The notes below the pieces were generated by a model. It was not told where the DNA came from and ran no database searches. It saw only the letters and a program-made list of their open reading frames with translations. A stretch of DNA of 64,000 bases, from the NCBI RefSeq assembly GCF_900113945.1, contig NZ_FORG01000005.1, forward strand, positions 244,975 through 308,974, read 5' to 3'. Every line of letters begins with the position of its first letter. Position 1 is the first letter of the stretch. Below are positions 1-9,329 of the stretch, piece by piece. The position numbers and the translations under genes are program-made. The stretch is from Xenorhabdus mauleonii (GTDB taxonomy: Bacteria > Pseudomonadota > Gammaproteobacteria > Enterobacterales > Enterobacteriaceae).

Positions 1-280
1 TCCAAAGCATGCCTAAACAGCTAATGGAAAACAGAGATAATCCGATAATAAGTACAGGCTTTCTTCCTATGCGATCTGACAATTGCCCCCACAAGAGTTG
101 GGCAAAGGCAAAACCTGCAAGAAAAATACTGAGGCTTGCACTAATGGCATTTTCTGAGGTATCCAAATCTACTTTCATTGCCCCAAAAGCAGGCAGATAC
201 ATATCGATAGCCAAATAACCGAGCATGCTCAGGCCAGCGAGATAAAACATAAATGGAATTGAATTTTTATTTGTTGGCAT
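1..280 (-). CDS. punC: MFS transporter PunC/YdhC, Bcr/CflA family (partial, N-terminal part)
   Basis: Translating the minus strand from the ATG at 280 gives 93 residues before the window edge; the rest of the gene lies outside. The visible part has an N-terminal membrane segment (about residues 8-30), a DMYLPAF stretch typical of Bcr/CflA drug-efflux-like transporters, and the MFS loop motif [11 protein letters not shown] at residues 65-75. In E. coli the purine-nucleoside transporter PunC lies divergently beside the LysR regulator PunR, and the same divergent pair is seen here. The exact substrate is inferred from that synteny. The gene is cut only by the window end and shows no internal damage. 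Confidence 0.85.
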   Translation of the reverse strand, partial: MPTNKNSIPFMFYLAGLSMLGYLAIDMYLPAFGAMKVDLDTSENAISASLSIFLAGFAFAQLLWGQLSDRIGRKPVLIIGLSLFSISCLGMLW

Positions 281-403
281 GGTGTTCGTAACTTGATGTG
301 GTAATTGATAAAAGAATACCTGACTTATTCTATATGGCATGATTTTTACTTGTGAAACGGTAATATTTGCACCATGCTGTGAAAAAAATTGAAAGGAAGA
401 TAT

Positions 404-1312
404 ATGTGGTCTGAATATTCTCTGGAAGTTATTGATGCTGTTGCCAGAACAGGAAGTTTCAGTGCGGCAGCATCAGAATTGCATCGCGTACCTTCTGCTG
501 TAAGCTACACAGTGAAACAACTTGAAGAATGGCTGGCAGTGCCTCTATTTGAGCGACGTCATCGTGATGTGGACTTGACCGAAGCGGGAGCCATTTTTGT
601 CAAAGAAGCCCGCTCTGTTATCAAAAAAATGCATCACACCCGGCATCAATGCCAGCAAGTCGCCAATGGCTGGCGGGGACAATTTAGCATCGCAGTTGAC
701 AGGGTAGTAAAACCTGAGAGAACCCTCCGGCTTATCCTTGATTTTTATCGACATTTTCCCGATATCGAGTTGTTTATTTATCCCGAGGTTTTCAATGGCG
801 TGTGGGATGCACTGGTGAATGAGCGGGTGGATGTTGCGATTGGGGCAACGCGTGCTTCCCCCGTTGGTGAACGATATAACTTCAGAGACATGGGATTTAT
901 GCCTTGGTTGTGTGTCGTCAGCCCGGAGCATGAGCTGGCATCAATATCGGGGAAATTAAATGACGATCAACTGCGGCCTTATCCCAGTTTGTGCCTTGAG
1001 GATACTTCACGCAGTTTACCTAAAAGAGATACATGGGCGTTGGATAACCAACGGCGGCTGGTTGTTCCTGATTGGGATGCTGGGCTGAATTGCCTGATGG
1101 ATGGTTTATGTGTTGGAATGGTGCCCAAACATCGTGCATTGCCTCTTATCCGTAAAGGGAAATTGACAGCGCTTGAACTTGAACAACCATTGCCTGATAG
1201 CCCATGTTGCTTAGTATGGTCGCAAAAAAGCCATTCACCAGCATTAAGTTGGTTATTTGATTATCTTGGCGATAGTGAAACACTTAATGCTGAATGGTTG
1301 CAAGAAAACTAA
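404..1312 (+). CDS. punR: LysR-family regulator PunR (YdhB)
   Basis: A 302-residue LysR-type regulator. Residues 1-60 form the winged helix-turn-helix ([18 protein letters not shown]) and the rest is the two-lobed effector-binding domain. I chose the ATG at 404, preceded by an AAGGAAG ribosome site, over an in-frame TTG at 389. It is divergent from the transporter at 1-280 and convergent with purR, the arrangement found around ydhB in E. coli, where PunR activates the transporter gene punC in response to purine nucleosides. That role is carried over from E. coli. The 123-bp gap to punC should hold the operator, but I could not identify a specific palindrome with confidence. Confidence 0.88.
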   Translation: MWSEYSLEVIDAVARTGSFSAAASELHRVPSAVSYTVKQLEEWLAVPLFERRHRDVDLTEAGAIFVKEARSVIKKMHHTRHQCQQVANGWRGQFSIAVDRVVKPERTLRLILDFYRHFPDIELFIYPEVFNGVWDALVNERVDVAIGATRASPVGERYNFRDMGFMPWLCVVSPEHELASISGKLNDDQLRPYPSLCLEDTSRSLPKRDTWALDNQRRLVVPDWDAGLNCLMDGLCVGMVPKHRALPLIRKGKLTALELEQPLPDSPCCLVWSQKSHSPALSWLFDYLGDSETLNAEWLQEN

Positions 1313-1315
1313 TTG

Positions 1316-2341
1316 TCAGCGACGGTAATCGATAAACGGCCCATCCGCGACGGAGCGCCGTTCAACAAGGCGCGGGTGGACTTCAATAGTTTGTGCATCT
1401 TCACGCTTATTGACGATCCTATCCAGCAGCATAGAGAAAGCCATTTGCCCCAATCGCTCTTTGGGCTGGTGGATGGTTGTCAATGCCGGGGTAAAATAGC
1501 GGGCATTTCGGATATTGTCATAACCAATGATGGAAATGTCTTGTGGTACACGCAAGCCTAATTCATCAGCGGCGCAAATTGCCCCCATTGCCATAACATC
1601 GCCCCCGCAAAAAACGGCTGTTGGGCGATGTTTCTGGTTTAAAATCTTACACATGGCTTGATAACCGGATTCAGGTTCGAAATCACCTTGCACAATCCAC
1701 TCATCGCGAATAACAATGTTGGCCTCTTTCAGAGCCTTGAGAAAGCCTTGGTGACGCCCGCCACCGGTATTTCTTGCCAATGGGCCAGGAATGGATGCAA
1801 TGTCACGGTGCCCACGTTCAATAAGATAGCGTCCAGCCAAATAACCACCATGAAAAGCATTGTCAATGATTGCATCGGTGAAATCCCCTCTGGACTCACC
1901 CCAATCCATAACTACCATCGGAATATTGCGATAGTCTTCTAACATGCCTAAAAGCTGTTCAGGATATTCTGAACACATAACCAGCAAACCATCTACGCGC
2001 TTTTGTGCCAACATGGCAAGATAAGCTTTTTGTTTATCAAGGTTATTATGGGAATTACATAAAATCAGAGTGTAACCCTTGCTGTAGCAACTATTTTCAA
2101 CAGATTCTATGATTTCAGCAAAATAAGGGGCTTCGCTGGATGTTGCCAATAGTCCAATGGATTTTGTGTGGTTAACTTTCAAACTACGGGCAACGGCACT
2201 GGGGGAATAATTCAGTTCTTTAATAGCAGCCCAAACTGCAGCCTTAGTATCTTCGGCGACGAAACGGGTTTTATTGATAACATGGGATACGGTTGTGGTA
2301 GAAACACCAGCGCGTTTGGCCACATCTTTAATCGTTGCCAT
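1316..2341 (-). CDS. purR: Purine repressor PurR, LacI family
   Basis: At 341 residues this has exactly the E. coli PurR length. The N-terminal LacI-type helix-turn-helix and hinge ([20 protein letters not shown], residues 1-20) is followed by a periplasmic-binding-protein-like core that binds hypoxanthine or guanine as corepressor. PurR represses purine biosynthesis and related genes when purines are abundant. It ends 3 bp from the convergent punR stop. Its upstream region carries a PurR-box-like sequence (2457-2470), consistent with the autoregulation known in E. coli. It has no coding oddities. Confidence 0.96.
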   Translation of the reverse strand: MATIKDVAKRAGVSTTTVSHVINKTRFVAEDTKAAVWAAIKELNYSPSAVARSLKVNHTKSIGLLATSSEAPYFAEIIESVENSCYSKGYTLILCNSHNNLDKQKAYLAMLAQKRVDGLLVMCSEYPEQLLGMLEDYRNIPMVVMDWGESRGDFTDAIIDNAFHGGYLAGRYLIERGHRDIASIPGPLARNTGGGRHQGFLKALKEANIVIRDEWIVQGDFEPESGYQAMCKILNQKHRPTAVFCGGDVMAMGAICAADELGLRVPQDISIIGYDNIRNARYFTPALTTIHQPKERLGQMAFSMLLDRIVNKREDAQTIEVHPRLVERRSVADGPFIDYRR

Positions 2342-2390
2342 GATAAAAAGGACTCCTGACCTTATGGTCTAAATTTATATATTCTAACTT

Positions 2391-2444
2391 TTCAAGTTGC
2401 TGATTGATTGGCCGTATCTGTTTGTCGATACGCTTTAACTTGAA
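2391..2444. repeat. Hairpin-forming intergenic repeat (TTCAAGTT / AACTTGAA ends)
   Basis: An imperfect inverted repeat whose outer arms are TTCAAGTT (2391-2398) and AACTTGAA (2437-2444), with a second small stem GTATC/GATAC inside. Similar TTTCAAG...CTTGAAA units occur at 12636-12655 and 34814-34848, so this looks like a dispersed intergenic element of the genome. Here it lies in the purR leader. Confidence 0.45.
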
Positions 2445-2456
2445 ATATAGATAATT

Positions 2457-2470
2457 GTTAATCGTTTACC
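2457..2470. promoter_or_regulatory. Possible PurR operator upstream of purR
   Basis: On the minus strand this reads GGTAAACGATTAAC, matching 11 of 14 positions of the E. coli purR autoregulatory operator core (GGCAAACGTTTACC as I remember it). It lies about 120 bp upstream of the purR start. The match is suggestive but not perfect, and I saw no second operator. Confidence 0.4.
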
Positions 2471-2675
2471 AACATATTTATATATGAAGTGATGGTTGGC
2501 AACAATTTAGCGATAAACATTGAATTTTGTCTGATCTAGCTCAAAAGTGAAAGTGATAATCGATGTTATAAAGAGTACGGATTTAAGATCGAAGTATAAT
2601 TTATAAACAATGCGGTAAATGACCATCTAAAATTTATGGTGTTGGGTATCTTGCTTTTCACATTGAGGATGTTCT

Positions 2676-2762
2676 ATGGATACAGATTTGAAGTTGGGAC
2701 TATTGGCTGCCGGTAGCGCATTAATCATGATTGTCTTTCTGGCAAGCCTTTGTCTTATCTAA
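2676..2762 (+). CDS. ynhF: Small membrane protein YnhF-like (28 aa)
   Basis: A 28-residue ORF starting MDTDLKLGLLAAG with one hydrophobic transmembrane stretch. A GAGGA ribosome site lies 6 bp upstream of the ATG. E. coli has a 29-residue single-span protein YnhF (MSTDLKF...) in the purR-sodB neighbourhood, and the start (M-x-TDLK), size and position all agree. Its function is unknown; in E. coli it is an inner-membrane protein of the very small class. It is followed by a hairpin terminator at 2805-2859. Confidence 0.8.
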   Translation: MDTDLKLGLLAAGSALIMIVFLASLCLI

Positions 2763-2804
2763 TTGAGAGCTAGGAAATTAATTGACGTATAACACCGTTT
2801 GCAT

Positions 2805-2859
2805 TAAGGGTTGGCTTTCTGACATTCATAATCAGAGAATGAAAGAAAACCAACCCTTA
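2805..2859. terminator. Terminator-like hairpin between ynhF and sodB
   Basis: Arms TAAGGGTTGGCTTTC (from 2805) and GAAAGAAAACCAACCCTTA (to 2859) form a long stem. On the plus strand it is followed by a T-rich stretch (TTATTATTT), so it best terminates ynhF transcripts. It may also act on sodB from the other side. Confidence 0.65.
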
Positions 2860-2890
2860 TTATTTCAAACTGGCATAAGAATCAATCTTA

Positions 2891-3469
2891 TTAAGCCAGG
2901 TTTTCTTCAACAAATGCCCAGTTGACCAAAGCCCAGAAATGCTCCAGATATTGTGGGCGAGCATTACGGTAATCGATGTAGTATGCGTGTTCCCAAACAT
3001 CAACGGTCAGTACTGGTTTATCTTCGCCAGTCAATGGGGTTGCAGCATTAGAAGTGCTAACGATAGCCAAACTTCCGTCAGCTTTTTTGACCAACCATGT
3101 CCAACCGGAACCAAAGTTTTTCAGTGCGGCATCAGTAAATTGTTGTTTGAACTCAGCAAAAGAACCGAAGGCATTATTGATGGCATCAGCAACTTTTCCG
3201 GTAGGTTCGCCGCCGCCATTTGGTGACAGGCTATGCCAGTAAAAAGTGTGGTTCCAAACCTGTGCAGCATTATTGAAAACACCGCCTTCAGATGTTTTGA
3301 TGATTTCTTCCAGGGATTTTCCGGCAAATCCAGTATCTTTGATAAGATTGTTCAGGTTTACAACGTAGGCGTTGTGGTGTTTGCCGTAGTGATATTCCAA
3401 AGTTTCTGCAGAAATGTGTGGTTCCAGGGCATCTTTGGCATAAGGTAATGCTGGTAATTCAAAAGACAT
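2891..3469 (-). CDS. sodB: Iron superoxide dismutase SodB
   Basis: A 192-residue cytoplasmic Fe-SOD converting superoxide to hydrogen peroxide and oxygen. The four metal ligands His27, His74, Asp157 and His161 are all in place, as is the Gln of NNAAQVW (about residue 70) that marks the iron-type rather than manganese-type enzyme. The ATG at 3469 is preceded by AAAGGAG. In E. coli sodB is repressed post-transcriptionally by the iron-responsive sRNA RyhB; I did not map a pairing site here. The gene is monocistronic with its own promoter region at 3470-3930. Confidence 0.97.
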   Translation of the reverse strand: MSFELPALPYAKDALEPHISAETLEYHYGKHHNAYVVNLNNLIKDTGFAGKSLEEIIKTSEGGVFNNAAQVWNHTFYWHSLSPNGGGEPTGKVADAINNAFGSFAEFKQQFTDAALKNFGSGWTWLVKKADGSLAIVSTSNAATPLTGEDKPVLTVDVWEHAYYIDYRNARPQYLEHFWALVNWAFVEENLA

Positions 3470-3932
3470 TGCATGCTCCTTTTTAATATCGGGTTTTCAG
3501 CTCTGTAGCCATGATTAGTAAGATTAATCATGGCCAGGGCAAATTTAGACTTATTATCTTGTTGCTATTTTGGTAATTATCTTAACAAGTTTTCAGTCAA
3601 ATGACAGGGAAAAAGATGCTATTTGGCTGAAGTTGGCGTAGATCTAAACTATCCGATGTATTTGATGCAGTTAATGTGATCAGTTGGGATAGAAATATTG
3701 AATAATTATTTCCCCCAATTGCCGTTGAGGCACATCATGGCAAGAACTTACCTTAGCAAAAACGTACTGTACTATAGTAAAAATATACTTGGTAAAGCCG
3801 TGCCATGACGAAACTTCATGATGAAAATCGGCCCCTGAAAGTTCTCTGTGGAAAAATGAGAGTATAAAGTGGTATTCTAAATCAATCTTTTCTGATGCTG
3901 AAAATAGTGCTTGCAGTTTTAAGGAAGCAAAA
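3470..3932. other. Divergent sodB/grxD intergenic region with a 10-bp inverted repeat
   Basis: No convincing ORF in 463 bp. A perfect 10-bp inverted repeat, GCCATGATTA (3508-3517) and TAATCATGGC (3525-3534) with a 7-bp loop, lies about 40 bp upstream of the sodB start. It could be a 5'-UTR stem or an operator. In E. coli the cell-wall hydrolase gene mepH lies between sodB and grxD; it is absent here. The grxD side carries AAGGAAG directly before its start. Confidence 0.5.
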
Positions 3933-4319
3933 ATGACGACTATTAATACCAATACTAACACCGCTACTGATACAACAACTGAGGCGATCGTTGAGAAAAT
4001 TGAGCGCCAAATTAAAGAAAACCCAATCCTTCTGTATATGAAAGGTTCTCCGAAATTGCCAAGCTGTGGTTTCTCGGCACAAGCAGTACAGGCTTTGTCT
4101 GCTTGTGGTGAACGCTTTGCGTATGTGGATATTTTGCAAAATCCTGACATCCGCGCTGAATTGCCTAAATATGCAAACTGGCCGACTTTTCCTCAACTTT
4201 GGGTTGACGGTGAACTGGTAGGTGGCTGCGACATTCTGATTGCAATGTATCAGAATGGTGAATTACAGACTCTGATCAAAGACACTGCTGATAAATATCG
4301 TGAGCAGGATGCAGAATAA
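3933..4319 (+). CDS. grxD: Monothiol glutaredoxin Grx4
   Basis: A 128-residue CGFS-type monothiol glutaredoxin with CGFS at residues 45-48, the WPTFPQLWVDGELVGGCDI glutathione-binding region and a C-terminal acidic tail. Such proteins bind a [2Fe-2S] cluster with glutathione, partner BolA proteins, and take part in iron-sulfur cluster trafficking. It is about 13 residues longer than the E. coli protein because of a Thr/Asn-rich N-terminus (MTTINTNTNTATDTTT). The ribosome site AAGGAAG before the ATG at 3933 supports the longer form. It faces rnt across a bidirectional hairpin. Confidence 0.95.
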   Translation: MTTINTNTNTATDTTTEAIVEKIERQIKENPILLYMKGSPKLPSCGFSAQAVQALSACGERFAYVDILQNPDIRAELPKYANWPTFPQLWVDGELVGGCDILIAMYQNGELQTLIKDTADKYREQDAE

Positions 4320-4337
4320 TCTGCTGAAATGATAAGC

Positions 4338-4370
4338 CAGACCCCATGCCTGTAATAAACATGGGGTCTG
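4338..4370. terminator. Bidirectional hairpin between grxD and rnt
   Basis: A perfect 10-bp stem, CAGACCCCAT (4338-4347) and ATGGGGTCTG (4361-4370), lies between the convergent stops of grxD and rnt. The T-run is weak on both sides. Confidence 0.65.
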
Positions 4371-4375
4371 ATTCT

Positions 4376-5035
4376 TCAGGAATTGTTTTCTGTGGACGCG
4401 TCGGACGGTAATGGCCAACCACCGAGTCGTTTCCAGCGATTAACGAGTTCGCAAAACAGCAGGGCAGTGCGATCAGTATCATAAAGTGCACTATGTGCTT
4501 GGGTACTATCAAACGGAATTTCCGCGGTGATACAGGCCTTGGCCAGAATTGTCTGACCAAGAACCAATCCACTGAGTGCAGCGGTATCAAAAGTCGCGAA
4601 CGGATGGAATGGATTTCGTTTCAAACTAGAGCGTTCAGCGGCGGCCATAACAAAACCGTGATCAAAACTAGCATTATGGGCAACCATAATTGCACGGTTA
4701 CAATTCGTATCTTTCATACCCTTGCGGATCATTTTGAATATAGCATGCAGAGCAGTGTATTCACTGACCGCACCCCGTAAGGGATTTGTGGGATCAATGC
4801 CGGTGAATGCCAGTGCAGCAGGATCAAGGTTGGCTCCTTCAAAAGGGTCAATATGAAAATGCAGCGTATCAGCAGGCATTAACCAACCTTCTTCATCCAT
4901 CTTTAAAGTAATTGCAGCGATTTCAAGTAAAGCATCTGTACGTGCATTAAACCCGCCGGTTTCGACATCAATGATAACGGGGTAATAGCCACGAAAGCGT
5001 CCACTTAGCATGTTTTGATCGTTTTTATTAGACAT
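4376..5035 (-). CDS. rnt: Ribonuclease T
   Basis: A 219-residue DEDD-family 3'-5' exoribonuclease that trims tRNA and other stable RNA 3' ends and turns over the tRNA CCA end. Visible motifs are Exo I ([19 protein letters not shown], Asp/Glu metal ligands), Exo II (HNASFDHGF) and Exo III ([11 protein letters not shown], catalytic His and Asp). Its length is close to E. coli RNase T (215). It lies downstream of gloA on the same strand, separated by a hairpin at 5138-5171, the same order as in E. coli. Confidence 0.97.
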   Translation of the reverse strand: MSNKNDQNMLSGRFRGYYPVIIDVETGGFNARTDALLEIAAITLKMDEEGWLMPADTLHFHIDPFEGANLDPAALAFTGIDPTNPLRGAVSEYTALHAIFKMIRKGMKDTNCNRAIMVAHNASFDHGFVMAAAERSSLKRNPFHPFATFDTAALSGLVLGQTILAKACITAEIPFDSTQAHSALYDTDRTALLFCELVNRWKRLGGWPLPSDASTENNS

Positions 5036-5137
5036 CTGGTTTTCAGTTCTTAATAACTTCAGGATTTTGTTTTTGACTCTGGAATAGCAGGTATTATGAC
5101 AAAATTTGCTGCATCTTGCAGGAGTAATGCTTACCTA

Positions 5138-5171
5138 ATTAAAAAGGGCAAGAAAACATGCCCTTTTTAAT
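5138..5171 (-). terminator. Terminator after gloA
   Basis: A 13-bp perfect stem, ATTAAAAAGGGCA (5138-5150) and TGCCCTTTTTAAT (5159-5171). It lies 60 bp past the gloA stop and upstream of rnt, so it can end gloA transcripts or act as an attenuator before rnt. A/T-rich flanks allow function in both directions. Confidence 0.7.
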
Positions 5172-5231
5172 CTCGTTTGTAGACGGCAAGTTACATGCTG
5201 AAATCGATTGGGGATTGAAGAGAATAAATAA

Positions 5232-5639
5232 TCAATTTCCTAATGCGTTACTTGCACTGCTGTTCTCAATGAGTTCTATTTTATAGCCATCAGGATCTTC
5301 AACAAATGCAATGACAGTTGTTCCACCTTTGACTGGCCCAGCTTCACGAGTTACTTTTCCACCAGCAAGTTTGATGCGCTCACAAGTTGCTGCGACATCA
5401 TCAACACCCAAGGCAATATGCCCAAATGCGGTTCCCATTTCGTAATCTTCAACACCCCAATTGTAAGTCAGCTCAATAACTGCGCCTTCACTTTCGTCGC
5501 TATAGCCAACAAACGCGAGAGAATATTTATACTCAGGGTTTTCACTGGTACGAAGTAAACGCATACCCATTACTTGAGTATAGAAATCAATCGAGCGTTG
5601 TAAGTTGCCAACACGGATCATAGTATGGAGTAAACGCAT
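5232..5639 (-). CDS. gloA: Lactoylglutathione lyase (glyoxalase I)
   Basis: A 135-residue glyoxalase I, the same length as E. coli GloA, which isomerises the hemithioacetal of methylglyoxal and glutathione to lactoylglutathione. The four metal ligands are visible: His5 (RLLHTMIRV), Glu56 ([10 protein letters not shown]), His74 ([10 protein letters not shown]) and Glu122 (YKIELIE). The start at 5639 with AAGAGGT before it is preferred over an upstream in-frame ATG at 5678, which would add 13 unrelated residues. Confidence 0.96.
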   Translation of the reverse strand: MRLLHTMIRVGNLQRSIDFYTQVMGMRLLRTSENPEYKYSLAFVGYSDESEGAVIELTYNWGVEDYEMGTAFGHIALGVDDVAATCERIKLAGGKVTREAGPVKGGTTVIAFVEDPDGYKIELIENSSASNALGN

Positions 5640-5936
5640 GATTACCTCTTGATCTTTATTAGTTTTATTGCAAAACATTGCTTATTGTACAGCATGGCTT
5701 TATTGCCAATGTAGTCTAAAATATGTACTAACTGCTAAAATTTTACACATTAAGCCTAGCTGCTTACGTCTGATTAACTATAACTTGTCTGGATAAAATA
5801 ATTCAATTTGTCCTTCCGTTTATTTGATTTCGTTTCGTTATTATTTTGTTTTTAATTGTTATCATGTGGTCATATACTGACCATATAGTGTTTTCCATAT
5901 GTAAAAGGTTGATGAATCTGGGTGCAGGAGGATCAA

Positions 5937-6176
5937 ATGGCTGAACAATTAGAATTTTTTGCGATTCCAAATCCGTGCCGGGGAATTTGTGAATCTGATT
6001 CTCGTGGTTTTTGCCGAGGGTGTTATCGGAGCAGAGAAGAACGGTTTGCCTGGATGAAGTTATCGGATAGTGAAAAAAGAAGAATATTGCGGTTATGTCA
6101 TCAGAGATATCTAAAAAAATTAAAAATAAAAAGAGAGAATGGAGATATTATTCCGACTCAGTCTGATTTATTTTAA
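5937..6176 (+). CDS. ydhL: DUF1289 protein YdhL
   Basis: A 79-residue protein beginning MAEQLEFFAIPNPCRGICE. The four-cysteine pattern (C-x3-C-x8-C-x2-C) in residues 14-30 and the RxxERFAWMKLSDSEKRRIL stretch are the DUF1289 signature. The function is unknown; the cysteines suggest metal or Fe-S binding. An AGGAGG site 5 bp before the ATG at 5937 decides the start over a GTG at 5922. In E. coli ydhL lies near gloA and nemR; the nemRA genes are absent between them here. Confidence 0.85.
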   Translation: MAEQLEFFAIPNPCRGICESDSRGFCRGCYRSREERFAWMKLSDSEKRRILRLCHQRYLKKLKIKRENGDIIPTQSDLF

Positions 6177-6859
6177 TTTTATTCTGAATTGATCAAAAAG
6201 TGTCAATTAGGTGAATAATAATTTAGGATTGCCTGAAAAATAAAAAATGTTACCAGTAATAAATGATGTAATACGTGTATTATATTTCTTTAATTTGACT
6301 TAAGTTAAGTTTAGATATCGCTATTGCTGACCTATTTCAGTATTTAAGTAAAAATTTCTTATTAAAGAATTATTTATTGTTCGATAAAAGAGCTGTTTTT
6401 TTATCTTATTGTTTTATATATTATTTATAATAAAATGGACGTTCTCTGTAAGAGAAAAATGATATTAATGTAAAAATATATAGATTAGTATTTGGATGGC
6501 GGTTATTCTTATAGAACTTTAACCGAGTGGAAATGTATATATTTTGAGGGTTTGTATTTTTTTTGTTGATATTTAAAATTAGAATAGTTTAGTTGGAGGA
6601 TTATTTTATACAGTTTATATCGTTGGTGGATTAATGCGCGAATTTATTCGGTGCGCCATAGAACTTCGCTCTTTAGGGCGACGAAGATGTCAACTTTAAG
6701 TAACAAGCCAACGCGACACACTAATTAAGTAATTAGCGAAATATCTGACTCTGCTAAATGTATAAGCATGATATAGAGTGCGTATCCATTATTCATATGA
6801 ATAAACTGATTGGATAATTCATTGATGTTATATGAGTCTCTAATTATAAGGAGGGGTAA
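6177..6859. other. Long AT-rich gene-free region upstream of slyA
   Basis: 683 bp without a plausible ORF, mostly A/T runs. A less AT-rich patch around 6630-6730 contains a small CTTCG/CGAAG stem. I see no tRNA, known sRNA or IS end. It presumably includes the slyA promoter; anything else is not recognisable by eye. Confidence 0.5.
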
Positions 6860-7297
6860 TTGGAATTGACATTGGGATCAGACCTAGCACGTTTAGTCCG
6901 TGTTTGGCGCGCTTTAATTGATCATCGTTTGAAACCGTTGAAATTAACTCAAACACATTGGGTTACTTTATACAATATTAGTCAGCTACCACCAGAGCAA
7001 TCACAGATACAGCTCGCGAAAGCTATTGGTATTGAACAACCATCTCTGGTAAGAACTCTTGATCAATTAGAAGAAAAGAAACTGATTACACGTCATACAT
7101 GTGCCAATGACCGACGAGCGAAAAGAATCAAATTAACCGGGGAATCGGAAACTTTTATCCAAGAAGTGGATAGTGTTATTGATTCGACAAGGAAAGAAAT
7201 CTTGGAGGGAATTACTCACGATGAGTTAATCCTACTTGCTTCTGTAATAAAAAAAATTGAAAAAAACATCAGCCAATTACATAAACAGGTAATATAA
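6860..7297 (+). CDS. slyA: MarR-family regulator SlyA
   Basis: A 145-residue MarR-family winged-helix regulator, nearly colinear with E. coli/Salmonella SlyA ([23 protein letters not shown] at the N-terminus, [22 protein letters not shown] recognition helix, [13 protein letters not shown] wing). It starts with TTG at 6860, with a strong AAGGAGGGG site immediately upstream. SlyA counters H-NS silencing at virulence and envelope genes. The related Photorhabdus regulator is called HexA only for a different family, so I keep slyA. It is convergent with slyB. Confidence 0.95.
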   Translation: MELTLGSDLARLVRVWRALIDHRLKPLKLTQTHWVTLYNISQLPPEQSQIQLAKAIGIEQPSLVRTLDQLEEKKLITRHTCANDRRAKRIKLTGESETFIQEVDSVIDSTRKEILEGITHDELILLASVIKKIEKNISQLHKQVI

Positions 7298-7313
7298 AAA
7301 TTAACCTATAATA

Positions 7314-7347
7314 AAATCGCGGTCCAGATCCTGGTCAGCCGCGATTT
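7314..7347. terminator. Bidirectional terminator between slyA and slyB
   Basis: Stem AAATCGCGG (7314-7322) and CCGCGATTT (7339-7347), followed on the plus strand by CTTGGTTTT and flanked by A/T on the other side. It lies between convergent stops. Confidence 0.75.
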
Positions 7348-7372
7348 CTTGGTTTTGTATTCTCTGAATATT

Positions 7373-7846
7373 TCAGAGAGGTGATACAGTGAGAGAACCT
7401 CCGCTATCAGCAATTTTGACGCGTTGGCCTCTGCTAAATGGAACTCTATCTAATTTCTGTACCACAATGATATTTCTTCCGCTATCCGTACGAACCTCTA
7501 GTTCAACACCTTTCGTTTGGTCTATATATCCTTCAATCCCTTGACCTGCCATACCACCAGCAATGGCGCCGGCAGCTGTAGCGAGTCTTTGGCCTGAACC
7601 ACCACCGACTGTATTACCTAATAGCCCGCCTAAAACAGCCCCACCAATGAGACCTAACATATTAGGATCTCCAGCTTGATTGCCTTTAATGGTGACGGGA
7701 CGTACAGACAGAATAGTACCATAGGTTACTGCTTGAGCTTGTTTGGCTTGACCAATAGAATAAGTATCACTAGAAAGTGCTCCCATGTCTGCACAACCTG
7801 ACAATGTTGTTACTACAACTGCACCAACCAGGAAACGTTTGAACAT
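7373..7846 (-). CDS. slyB: Outer membrane lipoprotein SlyB
   Basis: A 157-residue lipoprotein with a signal peptide and lipobox (VVTTLSGC, acylated Cys about residue 18), then a glycine-zipper segment (LGLIGGAVLGGLLGNTVGGGSG, shown only in part by its GxxxG spacing) and a basic C-terminal beta region. SlyB is a PhoPQ-regulated envelope-stress lipoprotein in enterobacteria. I chose the ATG at 7846, preceded by TTAGGAGTGACT; an upstream ATG at 7906 would put 20 residues before the signal peptide. Confidence 0.94.
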   Translation of the reverse strand: MFKRFLVGAVVVTTLSGCADMGALSSDTYSIGQAKQAQAVTYGTILSVRPVTIKGNQAGDPNMLGLIGGAVLGGLLGNTVGGGSGQRLATAAGAIAGGMAGQGIEGYIDQTKGVELEVRTDSGRNIIVVQKLDRVPFSRGQRVKIADSGGSLTVSPL

Positions 7847-7878
7847 AGTCACTCCTAATTTTAATGCCCGATAGGGAA

Positions 7879-7974
7879 GCTTGATAATAAACTGACTATC
7901 AAGCATGCGCTACTGTTAGCAGAAAACTCTCAGTAGAGAACTTATTGTTAGCAGAAAATTAATAAATCTGCTAA
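7879..7974. promoter_or_regulatory. Cluster of repeats in the slyB/anmK divergent region, SlyA-like half sites
   Basis: GCTTGATA (7879-7886) and TATCAAGC (7897-7904) form an 8-bp inverted repeat. TTAGCAGAAAA occurs twice (7916-7926 and 7948-7958), and TTAGCAGA/TCTGCTAA pair at 7948-7955 and 7967-7974. TTAGCA/TGCTAA are the half sites of the known SlyA palindrome (TTAGCAAGCTAA), so SlyA control of slyB or anmK is possible. This is inferred from sequence only. Confidence 0.35.
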
Positions 7975-8205
7975 CCATTGATACGATATATTTGCATATA
8001 ACCAATGCGTATAGCGTACTCCTAAAGGAATAATTCCTAACCAAAAGTTTAGCATGTTTTGTGAAGAGCTTTCCAAAACTCAGATTTTATCCCCGCTATT
8101 AATCAGTAAACATATATAGTCCAAATAGATGTGTTTTATAGTTTACTCGAGATTAGAAGTATCAATTTGCTAAATGTAATCCATTCTTTAAATAGGAGAG
8201 TATTC

Positions 8206-9315
8206 ATGAAATCAGGACGTTATATTGGTGTTATGTCTGGCACTAGCATGGATGGCGTTGATGTTATTTTGGCAGAGATTAGTGATAAAGTTGTTATCCA
8301 ACAAGAAAGTTATAATCATCCTTTCCCGCAAGAACTTAAACAGCAATTGCTTTCTATCTGTCAAGGGCAGCAAACAACTTTATCAATGGTTGGTCGATTT
8401 GATTATGAACTCGGCACACTTTTTGCCGAAGCAGTACTGGGACTATTGAATAAAACAGGCCTGAATGCCAGTGATATTACTGCCATTGGATGCCATGGCC
8501 AGACAGTTTGGCATGAACCTGATGGCGAAAAACCTTTTACTATGCAAATTGGTGATAATAACCGCGTTGCGGCACTTACCAATATTACAACTGTGGGTGA
8601 TTTCAGGCGGCGTGATATGGCTTATGGCGGTCAGGGAGCACCATTGGTACCGGCATTCCACATGGCTGTACTGGGGCATCCTACAGAAAAGCGTGTCATT
8701 CTTAATATAGGTGGAATTGCAAATATTTCTGCATTGCTGCCTAATTCTGCGGTAAAAGGGTATGATACTGGGCCTGGTAATATGTTGATGGATGCCTGGA
8801 CATGGCGGCACAAGCAACTGCCTTATGATAAAGATGCATTATGGGCTAACGAAGGCACTGTGGTTGAACCTTTACTGCAAAAAATGCTATCCGATCCTTA
8901 TTTCGCACGAACTGCACCAAAAAGCACAGGTCGAGAATACTTTAATATGGCATGGTTGGAAAAACAGCTAGCCGATTTTCCTGATGTTATGCCAGTAGAT
9001 GTTCAGGCAACATTAGCTGAATTAACGGCTGTGAGTATTGTTCAACAAGTTATATTAAATGGTGGATGTGAGCGTCTTTTAGTCTGTGGTGGCGGTGCAC
9101 GGAATCCACGTGTCATGAGCAGGATGTCAGAATTGTTGCCGGATACCGAAGTGACTACGACAGATAACTATGGATTGAGTGGTGATGATATGGAAGCCTT
9201 GGCATTTGCTTGGCTGGCATTCAGAACAATGTCTGGGTTGTCTGGTAATCTGCCATCAGTAACAGGTGCGGATAGGGAGACAATTTTAGGTGCAATTTAT
9301 CCCGTAGTTAAATAA
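8206..9315 (+). CDS. anmK: Anhydro-N-acetylmuramic acid kinase AnmK
   Basis: A 369-residue cytoplasmic kinase that cleaves and phosphorylates 1,6-anhydro-MurNAc to MurNAc-6-phosphate in cell-wall recycling. The N-terminal nucleotide loop [12 protein letters not shown] (residues 8-19), the [11 protein letters not shown] segment and the C-terminal CGGGARNP loop are present. The ATG at 8206 follows AGGAGAG; the ORF extends 25 residues further upstream but without a ribosome site. It is first in the plus-strand series anmK-pdxH-tyrS-pdxY, the same order as in E. coli. Confidence 0.96.
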   Translation: MKSGRYIGVMSGTSMDGVDVILAEISDKVVIQQESYNHPFPQELKQQLLSICQGQQTTLSMVGRFDYELGTLFAEAVLGLLNKTGLNASDITAIGCHGQTVWHEPDGEKPFTMQIGDNNRVAALTNITTVGDFRRRDMAYGGQGAPLVPAFHMAVLGHPTEKRVILNIGGIANISALLPNSAVKGYDTGPGNMLMDAWTWRHKQLPYDKDALWANEGTVVEPLLQKMLSDPYFARTAPKSTGREYFNMAWLEKQLADFPDVMPVDVQATLAELTAVSIVQQVILNGGCERLLVCGGGARNPRVMSRMSELLPDTEVTTTDNYGLSGDDMEALAFAWLAFRTMSGLSGNLPSVTGADRETILGAIYPVVK

Positions 9316-9329
9316 CTTATTGAGCAATT

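Noticed and set aside
545..931. 128-codon minus-strand ORF inside punR
   Set aside because: It is antisense to a well conserved LysR gene and shows no domain.
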